From the NCBI RefSeq assembly GCF_900182635.1, contig NZ_FXTD01000004.1, positions 234,135 to 298,134 of the forward strand: DNA of 64,000 bases, written 5' to 3'. Both the position numbers and the translations under genes were made by a program. The notes below the pieces were generated by a model. The model ran no database searches. It saw nothing but the letters and a program-made list of their open reading frames with translations, and was not told where the DNA came from. This DNA is from Halorubrum cibi. GTDB taxonomy: Archaea > Halobacteriota > Halobacteria > Halobacteriales > Haloferacaceae. This document shows positions 34,494-42,946 of the stretch, piece after piece. The first letter of the stretch is position 1. Each line of letters starts with the position of its first letter.

Positions 34494-35738
34494 TCAAGCG
34501 GACTCGGACTGCGTCGCTTCCGTCCCTTCGGAGAGCACCCGCACGACGGCCCGCGTCATCCCGAGGAAGGTCAATCCCCACACGCCCAGCGCGAACCACC
34601 CCCAGTACGCCGGCACGACCGAGAGCAGTCGGAACGTGCCGATGCCGGCGAGGTTCAGCGTACAGGCGGTGTACATCCCCATCGGGAAGACCCGTCCCCA
34701 CGCGGTCGGCGCGTACGCGTGGTGTCGCCGACCGACCCCGAGCCGTGCCCACGGAACGAGGACCGCCCACGTCGGGGGCCTCGAGTCGACGCCGTCGGTG
34801 AGAAACGACCAGACGTCGAGGACCAGGAGAAGCGGGATCCACCACGAGGCGATCGCCCACGCGAGGAACGTGACGCCGACGATCACCGGCGCGTACGGGG
34901 TCCACCCCGTCACTGACTCCAACTGGGGGCCGATCGTGGTCCCGGCGAGCGTCGTGATCGCCGCCGCGCCCATCGTGATCCAGTACGGCCCGGTCCAGTC
35001 GTCGGGCCGGACCGCGCCGTCGAGCAGTCGATAGGTGACGACGGTGACGACGACGAAGTACAGCACGAATCCCGAGCCGAAGTAGCTCACGCTCAACAGG
35101 ACGGTCACGTCGGCGTACGCCGGGAGCGCCTCGGCCAGCAGCCCTCCGAGGACCGCGAGCGACTGTACACAGACGATCACCAACAGGAAGGCGCCGTCGA
35201 TGCGCTCGCTCACGCCGGCTTTGCGCGCACCGATGATCTCGGTCGCGAACAGGTAGTACAGAAGCAGCGGGGTGGCGACCACCGTCGTCGCCCAGAGCGC
35301 GGCGGCCGCCGCCGTCGCCTCCGAGAAGACCAACAGCTGGACGCCGACGGTGTTCGTCGCCACGACGAACGTCAGCGTCCCCCAGTGGCGCTCCCGGTCG
35401 CGGAGGTCGGCGAGCACGCGCTCGGGGGACCTCGCCAGCCGCGCCGCGAACAGGAGGAGGAGCAGACCGTATCCCCCGACGGTGAGGACGTACAGGGGCC
35501 GAGCGACCGCCGCGACGCCCAGCTCCCGGAACGCGACGGAGACGATCCCGGTGGACATGACGAACCCGAAGTACGCCGGGTCCAGCGTCTCTACCGCCCG
35601 GCCGAGGCGAGCGGTGACCGACCTCTCGTCGGAAACGGATGGGTCGTCGGAGGCGGATGGGTCGTCGGAGGCGGATGGGTCGTCGGAGGCGGATCGGTCA
35701 GGGGCGGATCGGTCCTCCGTTCCCGGCGTGTCATTCAT
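34494..35738 (-). CDS. TDT family transporter (TehA/Mae1/SLAC1-like)
   Basis: 414 residues from ATG 35738. About ten membrane helices, beginning LDPAYFGFVMSTGIVSVAF, the typical TDT first-helix region (FxxxMGTG-like, here MSTG). The family includes malate and sulfite exporters and anion channels; substrate not assignable. The cytoplasmic N terminus carries a perfect 6-residue tandem repeat SASDDP, three times, encoded by an 18-bp DNA repeat. Confidence 0.87.
   Translation of the reverse strand: MNDTPGTEDRSAPDRSASDDPSASDDPSASDDPSVSDERSVTARLGRAVETLDPAYFGFVMSTGIVSVAFRELGVAAVARPLYVLTVGGYGLLLLLFAARLARSPERVLADLRDRERHWGTLTFVVATNTVGVQLLVFSEATAAAAALWATTVVATPLLLYYLFATEIIGARKAGVSERIDGAFLLVIVCVQSLAVLGGLLAEALPAYADVTVLLSVSYFGSGFVLYFVVVTVVTYRLLDGAVRPDDWTGPYWITMGAAAITTLAGTTIGPQLESVTGWTPYAPVIVGVTFLAWAIASWWIPLLLVLDVWSFLTDGVDSRPPTWAVLVPWARLGVGRRHHAYAPTAWGRVFPMGMYTACTLNLAGIGTFRLLSVVPAYWGWFALGVWGLTFLGMTRAVVRVLSEGTEATQSESA
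35637..35694. repeat. 18-bp in-frame tandem repeat inside the TDT transporter gene
   Basis: ggatgggtcgtcggaggc repeated three times plus a partial copy. It encodes acidic SASDDP units in the N-terminal tail of the transporter on the minus strand. The period is a multiple of three, so copy-number change would lengthen or shorten the tail without a frameshift. Confidence 0.93.
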
Positions 35739-36196
35739 GGCTGTCCCACGGCGGCGTCGTCGCCGCCGATCCGTGCGCTGCTGGTCGGGGAAACCGTAAG
35801 TGCGTACCGTTCTCGGGTGCGTGGCGGGGAGCGGTCGGCTCGACCCGTCTCGACACCGACGACCCGAACGACGCGTCACGAGCGGCGTCGCCTCGCGAGA
35901 AGAAACGACGGACGAGCCGTCGTCCGTGACGCCCGCCGAGCGGCCGCGACCGCGTCAGCGGGGACCGCGACGGAGGGTGGCCGAGCGCCGATGGGGGGAG
36001 GGGTCGGCGACGGCCGGAGGGCGGGGGAGGGCGAGGGGGCGCCGCGCCCGCCCGACGGGGCGTCACGCACCTAAACCGACGCCCGGTGGGTGATTCTACG
36101 TTAGCCATAGACGATCCGGATGAGCCGTACAATCCGCACGGATCGCTCGATCCGCGGCGGTGCGTGAACCGACGCTCCGCTTTTCCGCTGACGCGC
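35739..36196. other. intergenic region with a potential G-quadruplex
   Basis: 458 bp without a credible gene. 36019-36039 has four G runs separated by 1-3 bases (3, 5, 3 and 5 G), preceded by further G runs at 35993-36003. This satisfies the usual G-quadruplex pattern on the plus strand. The rest is GC-rich low-complexity DNA; open frames here are not convincing. Confidence 0.6.
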
Positions 36197-37042
36197 TCAG
36201 CGCTCGCCGAGCTTGTGCTGGAACGCGAAGAAGACGCGCCGGCCGGTCTCCGTGAGGTGTACCGTGTCCGAGCGCCCGACGTCCTCCAACTCGACGTAGC
36301 CGCGGTCGCGGAGCGGGGAGAGCACGTGCGTCTCCAGCGCGCGGTACTTCGCGGTCCGGCTCTCGCCCGCCTCACGAAGGAACGAGAGGTCGCGCTCGCG
36401 GGCCCACTGGATCAGGTTCCACTTGTCCGTCGTCACGTTGCGGTCGGCCCGTTCGCGGAGCCGGCCGAGCACCGCGACCTGGTCCGTCGTCGGCGCGTCC
36501 ATCGGGTAGATCGGCAGGTCGACGGTCCCCGCGACGCCGGCGGTGAGCGGCGTCTCCGCCACGTCGTGGCGGTGGACCTCGGGCTCGACGCTGTAGGGTC
36601 GCGCACCGACGACCATACACGCGATGGCGACGCCGACCGCGGCGATCCGCGGGCCGGTGGAGACATTGGCGAACAGCCGGTCGCCGTCCGGTTCGCCGGC
36701 GTCGTGGCGGGCGGCGACGGTGGTCGTCACGCCGAGCACGTCGTACACGTCCGCGAGCGCGACGGGCAGCGCGCGGACCGCGGCGAACTCGGCGGCCTCC
36801 GCCCACGCGTCGCGTTGGTAGTCGGTCAGCCGGTCGACGTCGACGCGGCCGTCTCCCAGGCCGGCGGCGGCCGCCTCGAAGTCGACCGCGCCGCGCTCGG
36901 CCTCGCGGTCGGGCGCGTCGGCGAGCAGGTACACCACGTCCGCGCCGTGGCCGCGGAGGGGTTCGACTATCCGGTCGTGCTCGTGACCGAGCGGCACGAC
37001 GTGGACGCGCCGTTCGGAAACGCGGGGGACCGCTGTGTCCAT
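36197..37042 (-). CDS. HFX_2341-type regulator: CARF-like domain plus winged helix
   Basis: 281 residues. The N-terminal half reads like a Rossmann/CARF domain: RVHVVPLGHEHDRIVEPL and ADVVYLLAD at the first strand-helix-strand, and ANVSTGPRIAAVGVAIACMV, the glycine-rich ligand loop of the type that binds cyclic oligoadenylate in CARF proteins. The C-terminal 90 residues are a winged-helix DNA-binding domain (SRTAKYRALETHVLSPLRDR, GYVELEDVGRSDTVHLTETG). The architecture matches the Csa3 type and the haloarchaeal family annotated HFX_2341/DUF6293 as I recall. No CRISPR or cas gene is in the window. Confidence 0.8.
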   Translation of the reverse strand: MDTAVPRVSERRVHVVPLGHEHDRIVEPLRGHGADVVYLLADAPDREAERGAVDFEAAAAGLGDGRVDVDRLTDYQRDAWAEAAEFAAVRALPVALADVYDVLGVTTTVAARHDAGEPDGDRLFANVSTGPRIAAVGVAIACMVVGARPYSVEPEVHRHDVAETPLTAGVAGTVDLPIYPMDAPTTDQVAVLGRLRERADRNVTTDKWNLIQWARERDLSFLREAGESRTAKYRALETHVLSPLRDRGYVELEDVGRSDTVHLTETGRRVFFAFQHKLGER

Positions 37043-37199
37043 GCTCCCCCTCCCCGTGGCGTCCGCTTAAACGGTGCGCCGTGACGGTCGCTCAAACGGT
37101 GCGTCGCGTATCGGTCTCCGGAGACTTCCGTTCCGATCGTGTGGCGTGGGGACGGATACCACGAAAACCGTTAAGCCCGGCTGTCACCTACGGGCTTCC

Positions 37200-38900
37200 A
37201 TGAGCGCTGACCGGTCCGCGTTGCGGCGGGCCATCGAGCGCGGCGAGCGCGACGGCGGGGCGATCGAGTTCAAGGAACGGCTCACTCGCGAGGTCCATCT
37301 CACTGACGGTCGCATGGAGTCGCTCGTGGCACAGCTCCGCCACCGGGTGCTCTCAGGTGACGGCGAGGCGACGTACGTCCTCGGCGTCACCGACGACGGC
37401 GGGCTCGCGGGAGTCCCGCCGGACGCCTTCTCTGAGACGATGGACGTCCTCTCGCTTCTGGCCGAGGAGGCGGACGCCCACATCGCCGACGTGGAGACGT
37501 GGAGCGCCGGGGCCGACGGCGACGGCGACGACGCGGGGCTCGTCGGGCTCGCGACCGTCCGCGAGGGCGGGATGTTCGAGGCCGACGACGACCACCTCGT
37601 CGTCGGGACGGCCGGCCACGTCGACCACGGGAAGTCGACGCTCGTCGGGACGCTCGTCACGGGTCGGGCCGACGACGGACAGGGCGGCACCCGCGGCTTC
37701 CTCGACGTTCAGCCCCACGAGGTCGAACGCGGTCTATCGGCGGACCTCTCGTACGCGGTGTACGGCTTCGCTGGCGACACCGACGATGACGACACCGAAA
37801 CCGCCGACGACGACGCGATCCGCATGGACAACCCGCACCGCAAGTCCGACCGCGCGCGGATCGTCGAGGAGGCGGACCGGCTGGTCTCGTTCGTCGACAC
37901 CGTGGGCCACGAGCCGTGGCTCCACACCACGATCCGCGGGCTGGTCGGCCAGAAGCTCGATTACGGCCTGCTCGTCGTCGCGGCCGACGACGGCCCGACG
38001 GCGACGACCCGAGAACACCTCGGCATCCTGCTCGCGACCGATCTCCCGACGATCGTCGCGATCACGAAGGCGGACGCCGTGACCGACGATCGGCTCGCCG
38101 CGGTCGAACGCGAGGTGGAGTCGACGCTCCGGAACGCCGGCCAGACGCCGCTTTTACTCGACCGCCACGGCGTCGACGTCGCGGTCGCGGAAGTGGGCGA
38201 CGGGGTCGTCCCCGTGGTCCGGACCAGCGCGGTGACGAAGGAGGGCGTCGATACGCTCGACCGGCTGTTCGAGACGCTGCCGAAACGGGTGACGCCGGAA
38301 CGGGAGGCGTTCCGGATGTACGTCGACCGAAGCTACAAGGTGACCGGCGTCGGCGCGGTCGCGTCCGGCACCGTCAACTCCGGGACCGTCGAGGCGGGCG
38401 ACGAGTTGCTCTTGGGGCCGATGGCCGACGGCTCCTTCCGCGAGGTCGAGGTCCGATCGATCGAGATGCACTACCACCGGGTCGACAAGGCGAAGGCCGG
38501 ACGGATCGTCGGGATCGCGTTGAAGGGCGTCGACGAGGCGGAGATCGAACGCGGGATGGCCTTGGTGCCCCGCGACGCCGACCCGGATCCGGTTCGCGAG
38601 TTCGACGCCGAGGTGATGGTGCTCAACCACCCGACGCGGATCCGGGAGGGGTACGAGCCGGTCGTCCACGTCGAGACCGTCTCGGAGGCGGCCGCGTTCG
38701 AGCCGGCCGGGGGGCGGCTGCTCCCCGGCGACACGGGGCGGACGCGGGTGCGGTTCAAGTTCCGCCCGTACCTGATCGAGGAGGGACAGCGGTTCGTCTT
38801 CCGCGAGGGCTCGAGCAAGGGCGTCGGAACCGTCCGCGACGTGGATCCGGACGGTTCGACGGGGCCGGACGAGTCGGGGGAATCGCGCGACGGCGCGTGA
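37200..38900 (+). CDS. GTPBP1-family translational GTPase
   Basis: 566 residues from ATG 37200, about 28 bp after a TATA-like gttaag. The N-terminal region of about 130 residues (ALRRAIERGERDGGAIEFKE) is specific to this family. Then comes an EF-Tu-like G domain with G1 GTAGHVDHGKSTLVGTLV, G3 FVDTVGHEPW, G4 AITKAD and G5 RTSAV, followed by two beta-barrel domains (RSYKVTGVGAVASGTVNSG, FDAEVMVLNHPTRIREGYEP). Related proteins in eukaryotes act on mRNA turnover and ribosome rescue; the archaeal role is not settled. Confidence 0.92.
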   Translation: MSADRSALRRAIERGERDGGAIEFKERLTREVHLTDGRMESLVAQLRHRVLSGDGEATYVLGVTDDGGLAGVPPDAFSETMDVLSLLAEEADAHIADVETWSAGADGDGDDAGLVGLATVREGGMFEADDDHLVVGTAGHVDHGKSTLVGTLVTGRADDGQGGTRGFLDVQPHEVERGLSADLSYAVYGFAGDTDDDDTETADDDAIRMDNPHRKSDRARIVEEADRLVSFVDTVGHEPWLHTTIRGLVGQKLDYGLLVVAADDGPTATTREHLGILLATDLPTIVAITKADAVTDDRLAAVEREVESTLRNAGQTPLLLDRHGVDVAVAEVGDGVVPVVRTSAVTKEGVDTLDRLFETLPKRVTPEREAFRMYVDRSYKVTGVGAVASGTVNSGTVEAGDELLLGPMADGSFREVEVRSIEMHYHRVDKAKAGRIVGIALKGVDEAEIERGMALVPRDADPDPVREFDAEVMVLNHPTRIREGYEPVVHVETVSEAAAFEPAGGRLLPGDTGRTRVRFKFRPYLIEEGQRFVFREGSSKGVGTVRDVDPDGSTGPDESGESRDGA

Positions 38901-38933
38901 ACCCTGACGCGGACCTCCACGCGCGTCGCTGAG

Positions 38934-39275
38934 CTAGTCCGCCACCGAAACCAGTTCCATCAGCGGGTAGCCGTCGCGCATCGTCATGCGCGTTTCGACG
39001 GCGGTCCCCTCGTACTCGATCCGCATCTCGACGTCCATGAGCGAGCCGGTCAGCTCGGTGTAGCCGTTCTCGTGGTCGATCGCGTCGCGAACGCGGTCGT
39101 CGTGGATCGTCACGTCGACCGACGCACAGAACGGCTGGTTCTCGATCGCCTCCGCCATCGCGGCCTCCAGGCTCCGCGTGCTCGACGGACTCACGGGCGT
39201 CCCCGCGAACTGGTGGTACAGCGAGCCGAACTTGATCCCCGCCTCGAAACACGCCTGTTGGGCGTCCGTGGCCAT
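38934..39275 (-). CDS. mptD: 7,8-dihydroneopterin aldolase, archaeal MptD type
   Basis: 113 residues. The N terminus CFEAGIKFGSLYHQFAGTPV is characteristic of the archaeal DUF372/MptD family, which cleaves dihydroneopterin to 6-hydroxymethyl-dihydropterin on the way to archaeal folates or pterins. The remaining sequence fits the small alpha/beta barrel (SVDVTIHDDRVRDAIDHENG, VEMRIEYEGTAVETRMTM). It converges on the GTPase gene. No other pterin gene is adjacent. Confidence 0.82.
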   Translation of the reverse strand: MATDAQQACFEAGIKFGSLYHQFAGTPVSPSSTRSLEAAMAEAIENQPFCASVDVTIHDDRVRDAIDHENGYTELTGSLMDVEMRIEYEGTAVETRMTMRDGYPLMELVSVAD

Positions 39276-39404
39276 GCTCGAAGGCGGGAACCGTCGGCGT
39301 AAGAAGCTTCGGAGCCGGCGTGGGGCGGGGCGGATCCGCGGCGGGTTCGCATCTCCCTCCGGCTTCGATACGCTTTACCCACCGGCCAAGCGTCGTGGAC
39401 GTAA

Positions 39405-40661
39405 ATGAACGAGAACGGCCGGTCGATCGTGGCGTTCACGATGGTGTCTCACGCGATCGTCCACACCTACGAACTCTCGATCCCGATCCTCGTCGTGATC
39501 TGGCTCTCGGAGTTCTCCGTGACGACCGCGACGATCGGCACCATCGTCGCGGTCGGCTACGCGCTCTTCGGGATCGGCGCGCTCCCGAGCGGCATCCTCG
39601 CCGACCGATACAGCACGAAGTCGATGGTACTCATCGGGCTGGCGGGGATGGGGGCGTCGTTCCTGCTTTTGAGCGCCGCGCAAGGGACGGCGACGATCGC
39701 GCTCGCACTCGGCCTGTGGGGCGTCTTCGCGAGCGTCCACCACCCAGCGTCGCTCTCGCTCATCTCGACTGGCGTCTCCGAGAGCGGCACCGGGTTCGCC
39801 TACCACGGGATGGCCGGTAACCTGGGGATCGCGTTCGGTCCGCTCGTCACCGCCTCGCTCCTCATCGTCTTCGACTGGCGGATCGTCTCCGCGCTGCTCG
39901 TCGCGCCGGCCGTGCTCGCGGTCGCGTACGCGCTGACCGCCGAGTTCGACGAGATGGCCGCCGTCGACGTCGACGGGGACGCTGACGACGGGGACCGGTC
40001 CGACGGCCCCGACTCGATCGGCGCGTTCCTCGCCGACAGCCGGGCGCTTTTCACCCTCGGATTCGCGCTCGCGATGGCGGTCGTCCTCATGAACGGCGTG
40101 TTCTACCGGGGCGTGCTCACCTTCCTGCCGGACGTGTTGGGCGGCTATCTCCCCGACGTCTCGGGGACGATCGGCCTCTTCGCGCCCGACAGCCCGATGG
40201 CCCGGAAGTTCGACCTCGCCTCCTACCTCTATGCGGGGCTGTTGACGGTCGGGATCGCCGGGCAGTACGTCGGCGGGAAGCTCACCGACCGGATCCCCGT
40301 GTCGGCCGGGTTGGCCGCGGTCTTCGGCGCGCTCGTCGTCCTCGCCGTGGCGTTCATCCCGGTCGCCGAGGCCGGACTCTGGCCGCTCGTCGCTATCAGC
40401 GCCGTCTTCGGCTTCGTCCTCTTCTCGATCCAGCCGCTGTATCAGGCCGCGATCGCCGTGTACAGCCCGCCGGACGGTCGCGGGCTCTCGTACGGCTACA
40501 CCTACCTCGCGAACTTCGGGATCGGCGCGGCCGGCGCGGCACTGGCCGGCTTCCTGCTCGACGTCACGACCGTCGGGCAGACCTTCCTGGCGCTGGCGCT
40601 CGTCCCGGCGGCGGGCGCGGTCGTCGCACTCGTGTTGTACTCGGTCGTCGACGTGGAGTAA
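39405..40661 (+). CDS. MFS transporter
   Basis: 418 residues with about twelve membrane helices. IVHTYELSIPILVVIWLSEF is the first pair, SGILADRYSTKSMVLIGL the helix 2-3 loop motif, GMAGNLGIAFGPLVTASLL the helix 5 region, and an acidic central loop at about 185-205. The layout is like the fosmidomycin-resistance (Fsr)-type MFS proteins. Substrate unknown. A TATA-like ctttac lies about 32 bp upstream. Confidence 0.86.
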   Translation: MNENGRSIVAFTMVSHAIVHTYELSIPILVVIWLSEFSVTTATIGTIVAVGYALFGIGALPSGILADRYSTKSMVLIGLAGMGASFLLLSAAQGTATIALALGLWGVFASVHHPASLSLISTGVSESGTGFAYHGMAGNLGIAFGPLVTASLLIVFDWRIVSALLVAPAVLAVAYALTAEFDEMAAVDVDGDADDGDRSDGPDSIGAFLADSRALFTLGFALAMAVVLMNGVFYRGVLTFLPDVLGGYLPDVSGTIGLFAPDSPMARKFDLASYLYAGLLTVGIAGQYVGGKLTDRIPVSAGLAAVFGALVVLAVAFIPVAEAGLWPLVAISAVFGFVLFSIQPLYQAAIAVYSPPDGRGLSYGYTYLANFGIGAAGAALAGFLLDVTTVGQTFLALALVPAAGAVVALVLYSVVDVE

Positions 40662-40743
40662 GCGGCGTTCGACGACCCGTCGACGGGAGCGAGCGTCGTC
40701 GGCGAACGGAAGGCGTTAGGTCCGCGGCGCGAAACCGGCCCGC

Positions 40744-42051
40744 ATGGACACGCTGTGTATCACGGGCGGACGGGTCCTCCACCCCGACGGTCGCGTGCGC
40801 GAGGGCGACGTCGTCGTCGACCGTGAGGCGGGGACGATCCTCGGCGTCGGCGCGGACGAGGCGATCGCCAAGCACGCTGCCGACGCGTCGGAGACCCTCG
40901 ACGCGACCGGCGGACTGGTGATCCCCGGACTGGTCAACGCGCACACCCACGTCTCGATGACGCTGCTCCGCGGCTACGCCGACGACAAGCCGCTCGACGC
41001 GTGGCTTCGGGAGGACGTCTGGCCCGCGGAGGCCGAACTCACCGACGACGACATCGAGGTCGGGGCCGAGTTAGGGGTTCTGGAGATGATCCGGTCGGGG
41101 ACGACCACCTTCGCGGACATGTACTTCGCGACCGACCGCGTCGCCGACGTGGTCGATCGCGCGGGAGTGCGCGCGCGTCTCGGCCACGGCGTCGTCACGG
41201 TCGGCAAATCCGAGGAGGAAGCGATCGCGGACGTCGAGGAGAGCCTCGCGGTCGCCGCCGACCTCGACGGCGCGGCGGACGGGCGGGTGCGGACCGCGTT
41301 CATGCCCCACTCGCTGACGACGGTCGCCGAGGCGTACCTCCGCGAGGGGATCGAGCGGGCCGCGGCGGAGGGGGTCCCCGTCCATCTCCACGCCAACGAG
41401 ACGCGCGAGGAGGTCGACCCGATCCTCGGGGAGCGCGGCGAGCGACCCCTCGCGTACGCCGACGACCTCGGGGCGCTCGGCGAGGGAAACTTCCTCGCCC
41501 ACTGCGTCCACGTCGACGACGCGGAGATCGAGCTGCTCGCCGAGACCGGGACCGCGGCCGTCCACTGTCCGGCCTCGAACATGAAGCTCGCGAGCGGGAT
41601 GGCCCCGGTCCAGCGCCTGCGTGAGGCGGGCGTCACCGTCGCGCTCGGCACGGACGGGGCCGCCTCGAACAACGACCTCGACCTGTTCGACGAGATGCGA
41701 GACGCCGCGATGGTGGGCAAACTCGCCGCGGACGACGCGAGCGCGGTCCCGGCCGAGGCCGTCGTGGAGATGGCGACCGCCGGCGGCGCGGACGCGCTCG
41801 ACCTGCCCGGCGGCCGGATCGCGGAGGGAGAGGCCGCCGACCTCGCGGTCGTCGACCTCGACGCGCCGCACCTGACGCCGGTTCACGACCCGGTCTCCCA
41901 CCTCGCGTACGCGGTCCGCGGGAGCGACGTGCGTCACACCGTCTGTGGCGGGCGCGTCCTCATGCGCGATCGGGAGGTGCTGACGCTCGACGCCGACGCG
42001 GTTCAGGCTCGCGCCGCCGAGGCGGCGGACGACCTCGTCTCGCGGGTGTGA
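40744..42051 (+). CDS. 5'-methylthioadenosine/S-adenosylhomocysteine-type deaminase
   Basis: Amidohydrolase of the MtaD/DadD (TrzN/AtzB) group, 435 residues. Metal ligands: VIPGLVNAHTHVSMTLLRG, PVHLHANETREE, the His of LAHCVHVDD and the Asp of VALGTDGAASNNDLDLF. Such enzymes deaminate methylthioadenosine, S-adenosylhomocysteine or 5'-deoxyadenosine and so recycle SAM by-products in archaea lacking other routes. Exact substrate not decidable. A typical short promoter gap precedes it. Confidence 0.9.
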   Translation: MDTLCITGGRVLHPDGRVREGDVVVDREAGTILGVGADEAIAKHAADASETLDATGGLVIPGLVNAHTHVSMTLLRGYADDKPLDAWLREDVWPAEAELTDDDIEVGAELGVLEMIRSGTTTFADMYFATDRVADVVDRAGVRARLGHGVVTVGKSEEEAIADVEESLAVAADLDGAADGRVRTAFMPHSLTTVAEAYLREGIERAAAEGVPVHLHANETREEVDPILGERGERPLAYADDLGALGEGNFLAHCVHVDDAEIELLAETGTAAVHCPASNMKLASGMAPVQRLREAGVTVALGTDGAASNNDLDLFDEMRDAAMVGKLAADDASAVPAEAVVEMATAGGADALDLPGGRIAEGEAADLAVVDLDAPHLTPVHDPVSHLAYAVRGSDVRHTVCGGRVLMRDREVLTLDADAVQARAAEAADDLVSRV

Positions 42052-42103
42052 CGGCTTCTGAACTCCCTGCCGCTTAAGCCACATACCGCGGCCAGTCGGG
42101 GCC

Positions 42104-42844
42104 ATGCCAGCACGCCTTCGCGTCCTCGCCGGCGACTGTCGGGTGACCGAGCGCGGCGACCGGACCCGCACGCACCGCGGCCGCGTCGTCGTCCTGATAA
42201 AGCCCGACAACACCACGCTCGTCCACGACGCCGACGGCTACCAGCCCGTGGCGTGGCTCACTCGTCCTGACTCCGTCGTCGTCGAGGGCGACGGCGCGGG
42301 CTTCACCGTCACCGCACGGGAAGGCTCCCGGCGGCTCCGCGTCGTCGCCGAGGAGGCGACCGCCAGCCGGGCGCTCCCGGTCACCGAGGCCGGGATCCCG
42401 GTCGGGACCTGTCCCGACGACGGCGGGTCGCTCGTGCGCTCGCGCGGCGACGTGGTCTGTCTCGACTGCGAGCGCCGGTGGGGGCTTCCCGCCGGGGCGA
42501 GCGTCACCGACGCGACCTGCGAGGCGTGCGGGCTGCCGAAGATCCGCGTCGAGCGCGGCGAGGCGTTCCACCTGTGTCTGGACCCGTCGTGTGAACCGCT
42601 TGAGGAGGCCGTCTCGGACCGTTTCGATCGCGCCTGGAACTGTCCGGACTGCGGGAACGACCTCGCGGTCCGGTACGCGCCCGGTCGCGTCTACCTCGCC
42701 TGTGCGGATCCCGACTGCGAGACAACGCTTTCGCTCCCCTCGGGCGTCGTCGTCGACGAGTGCGGCTGCGGGCTACCGGTGTTCGAGACGGCGACCGGTC
42801 GACGGTGTCTCGACGGAACCTGTCCGGTCGGTGGAGAGACGTGA
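42104..42844 (+). CDS. NucS N-domain-like protein with C4 zinc fingers
   Basis: 246 residues. Residues about 1-90 (RGRVVVLIKPDNTTLVHDA, GYQPVAWLTRPDS) strongly resemble the N-terminal DNA-binding/dimerisation domain of NucS/EndoMS. The NucS nuclease domain is absent. Instead there are several cysteine pairs: CPDDGG...CLDCERRW, CEACGLP...CLDPSC, CPDCGND...CADPDC and DECGCGLPVF...CLDGTC, the last ones like topoisomerase C4 zinc fingers. A DNA-binding, non-nucleolytic role is inferred. It converges on tyrS. Confidence 0.82.
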   Translation: MPARLRVLAGDCRVTERGDRTRTHRGRVVVLIKPDNTTLVHDADGYQPVAWLTRPDSVVVEGDGAGFTVTAREGSRRLRVVAEEATASRALPVTEAGIPVGTCPDDGGSLVRSRGDVVCLDCERRWGLPAGASVTDATCEACGLPKIRVERGEAFHLCLDPSCEPLEEAVSDRFDRAWNCPDCGNDLAVRYAPGRVYLACADPDCETTLSLPSGVVVDECGCGLPVFETATGRRCLDGTCPVGGET

Positions 42845-42875
42845 GAACGGAGAATCCGCCGACGACCGCGGTCGA

Positions 42876-42946
42876 CGGCGCGGCTACTCGGCCAACTGCT
42901 CGCGACCCGGCGCGGCTACTCGGCCAACTGCTCGCGACCCGGCGCG
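42876..42946. repeat. 32-bp direct duplication at the 3' end of tyrS
   Basis: 42876-42907 and 42908-42939 are identical 32-bp units, with seven further bases of a third unit at 42940-42946. The unit contains the last codons and stop of tyrS (minus strand). Translation ends in the copy nearer the gene, leaving a spare 3' end beyond the stop. Confidence 0.93.
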
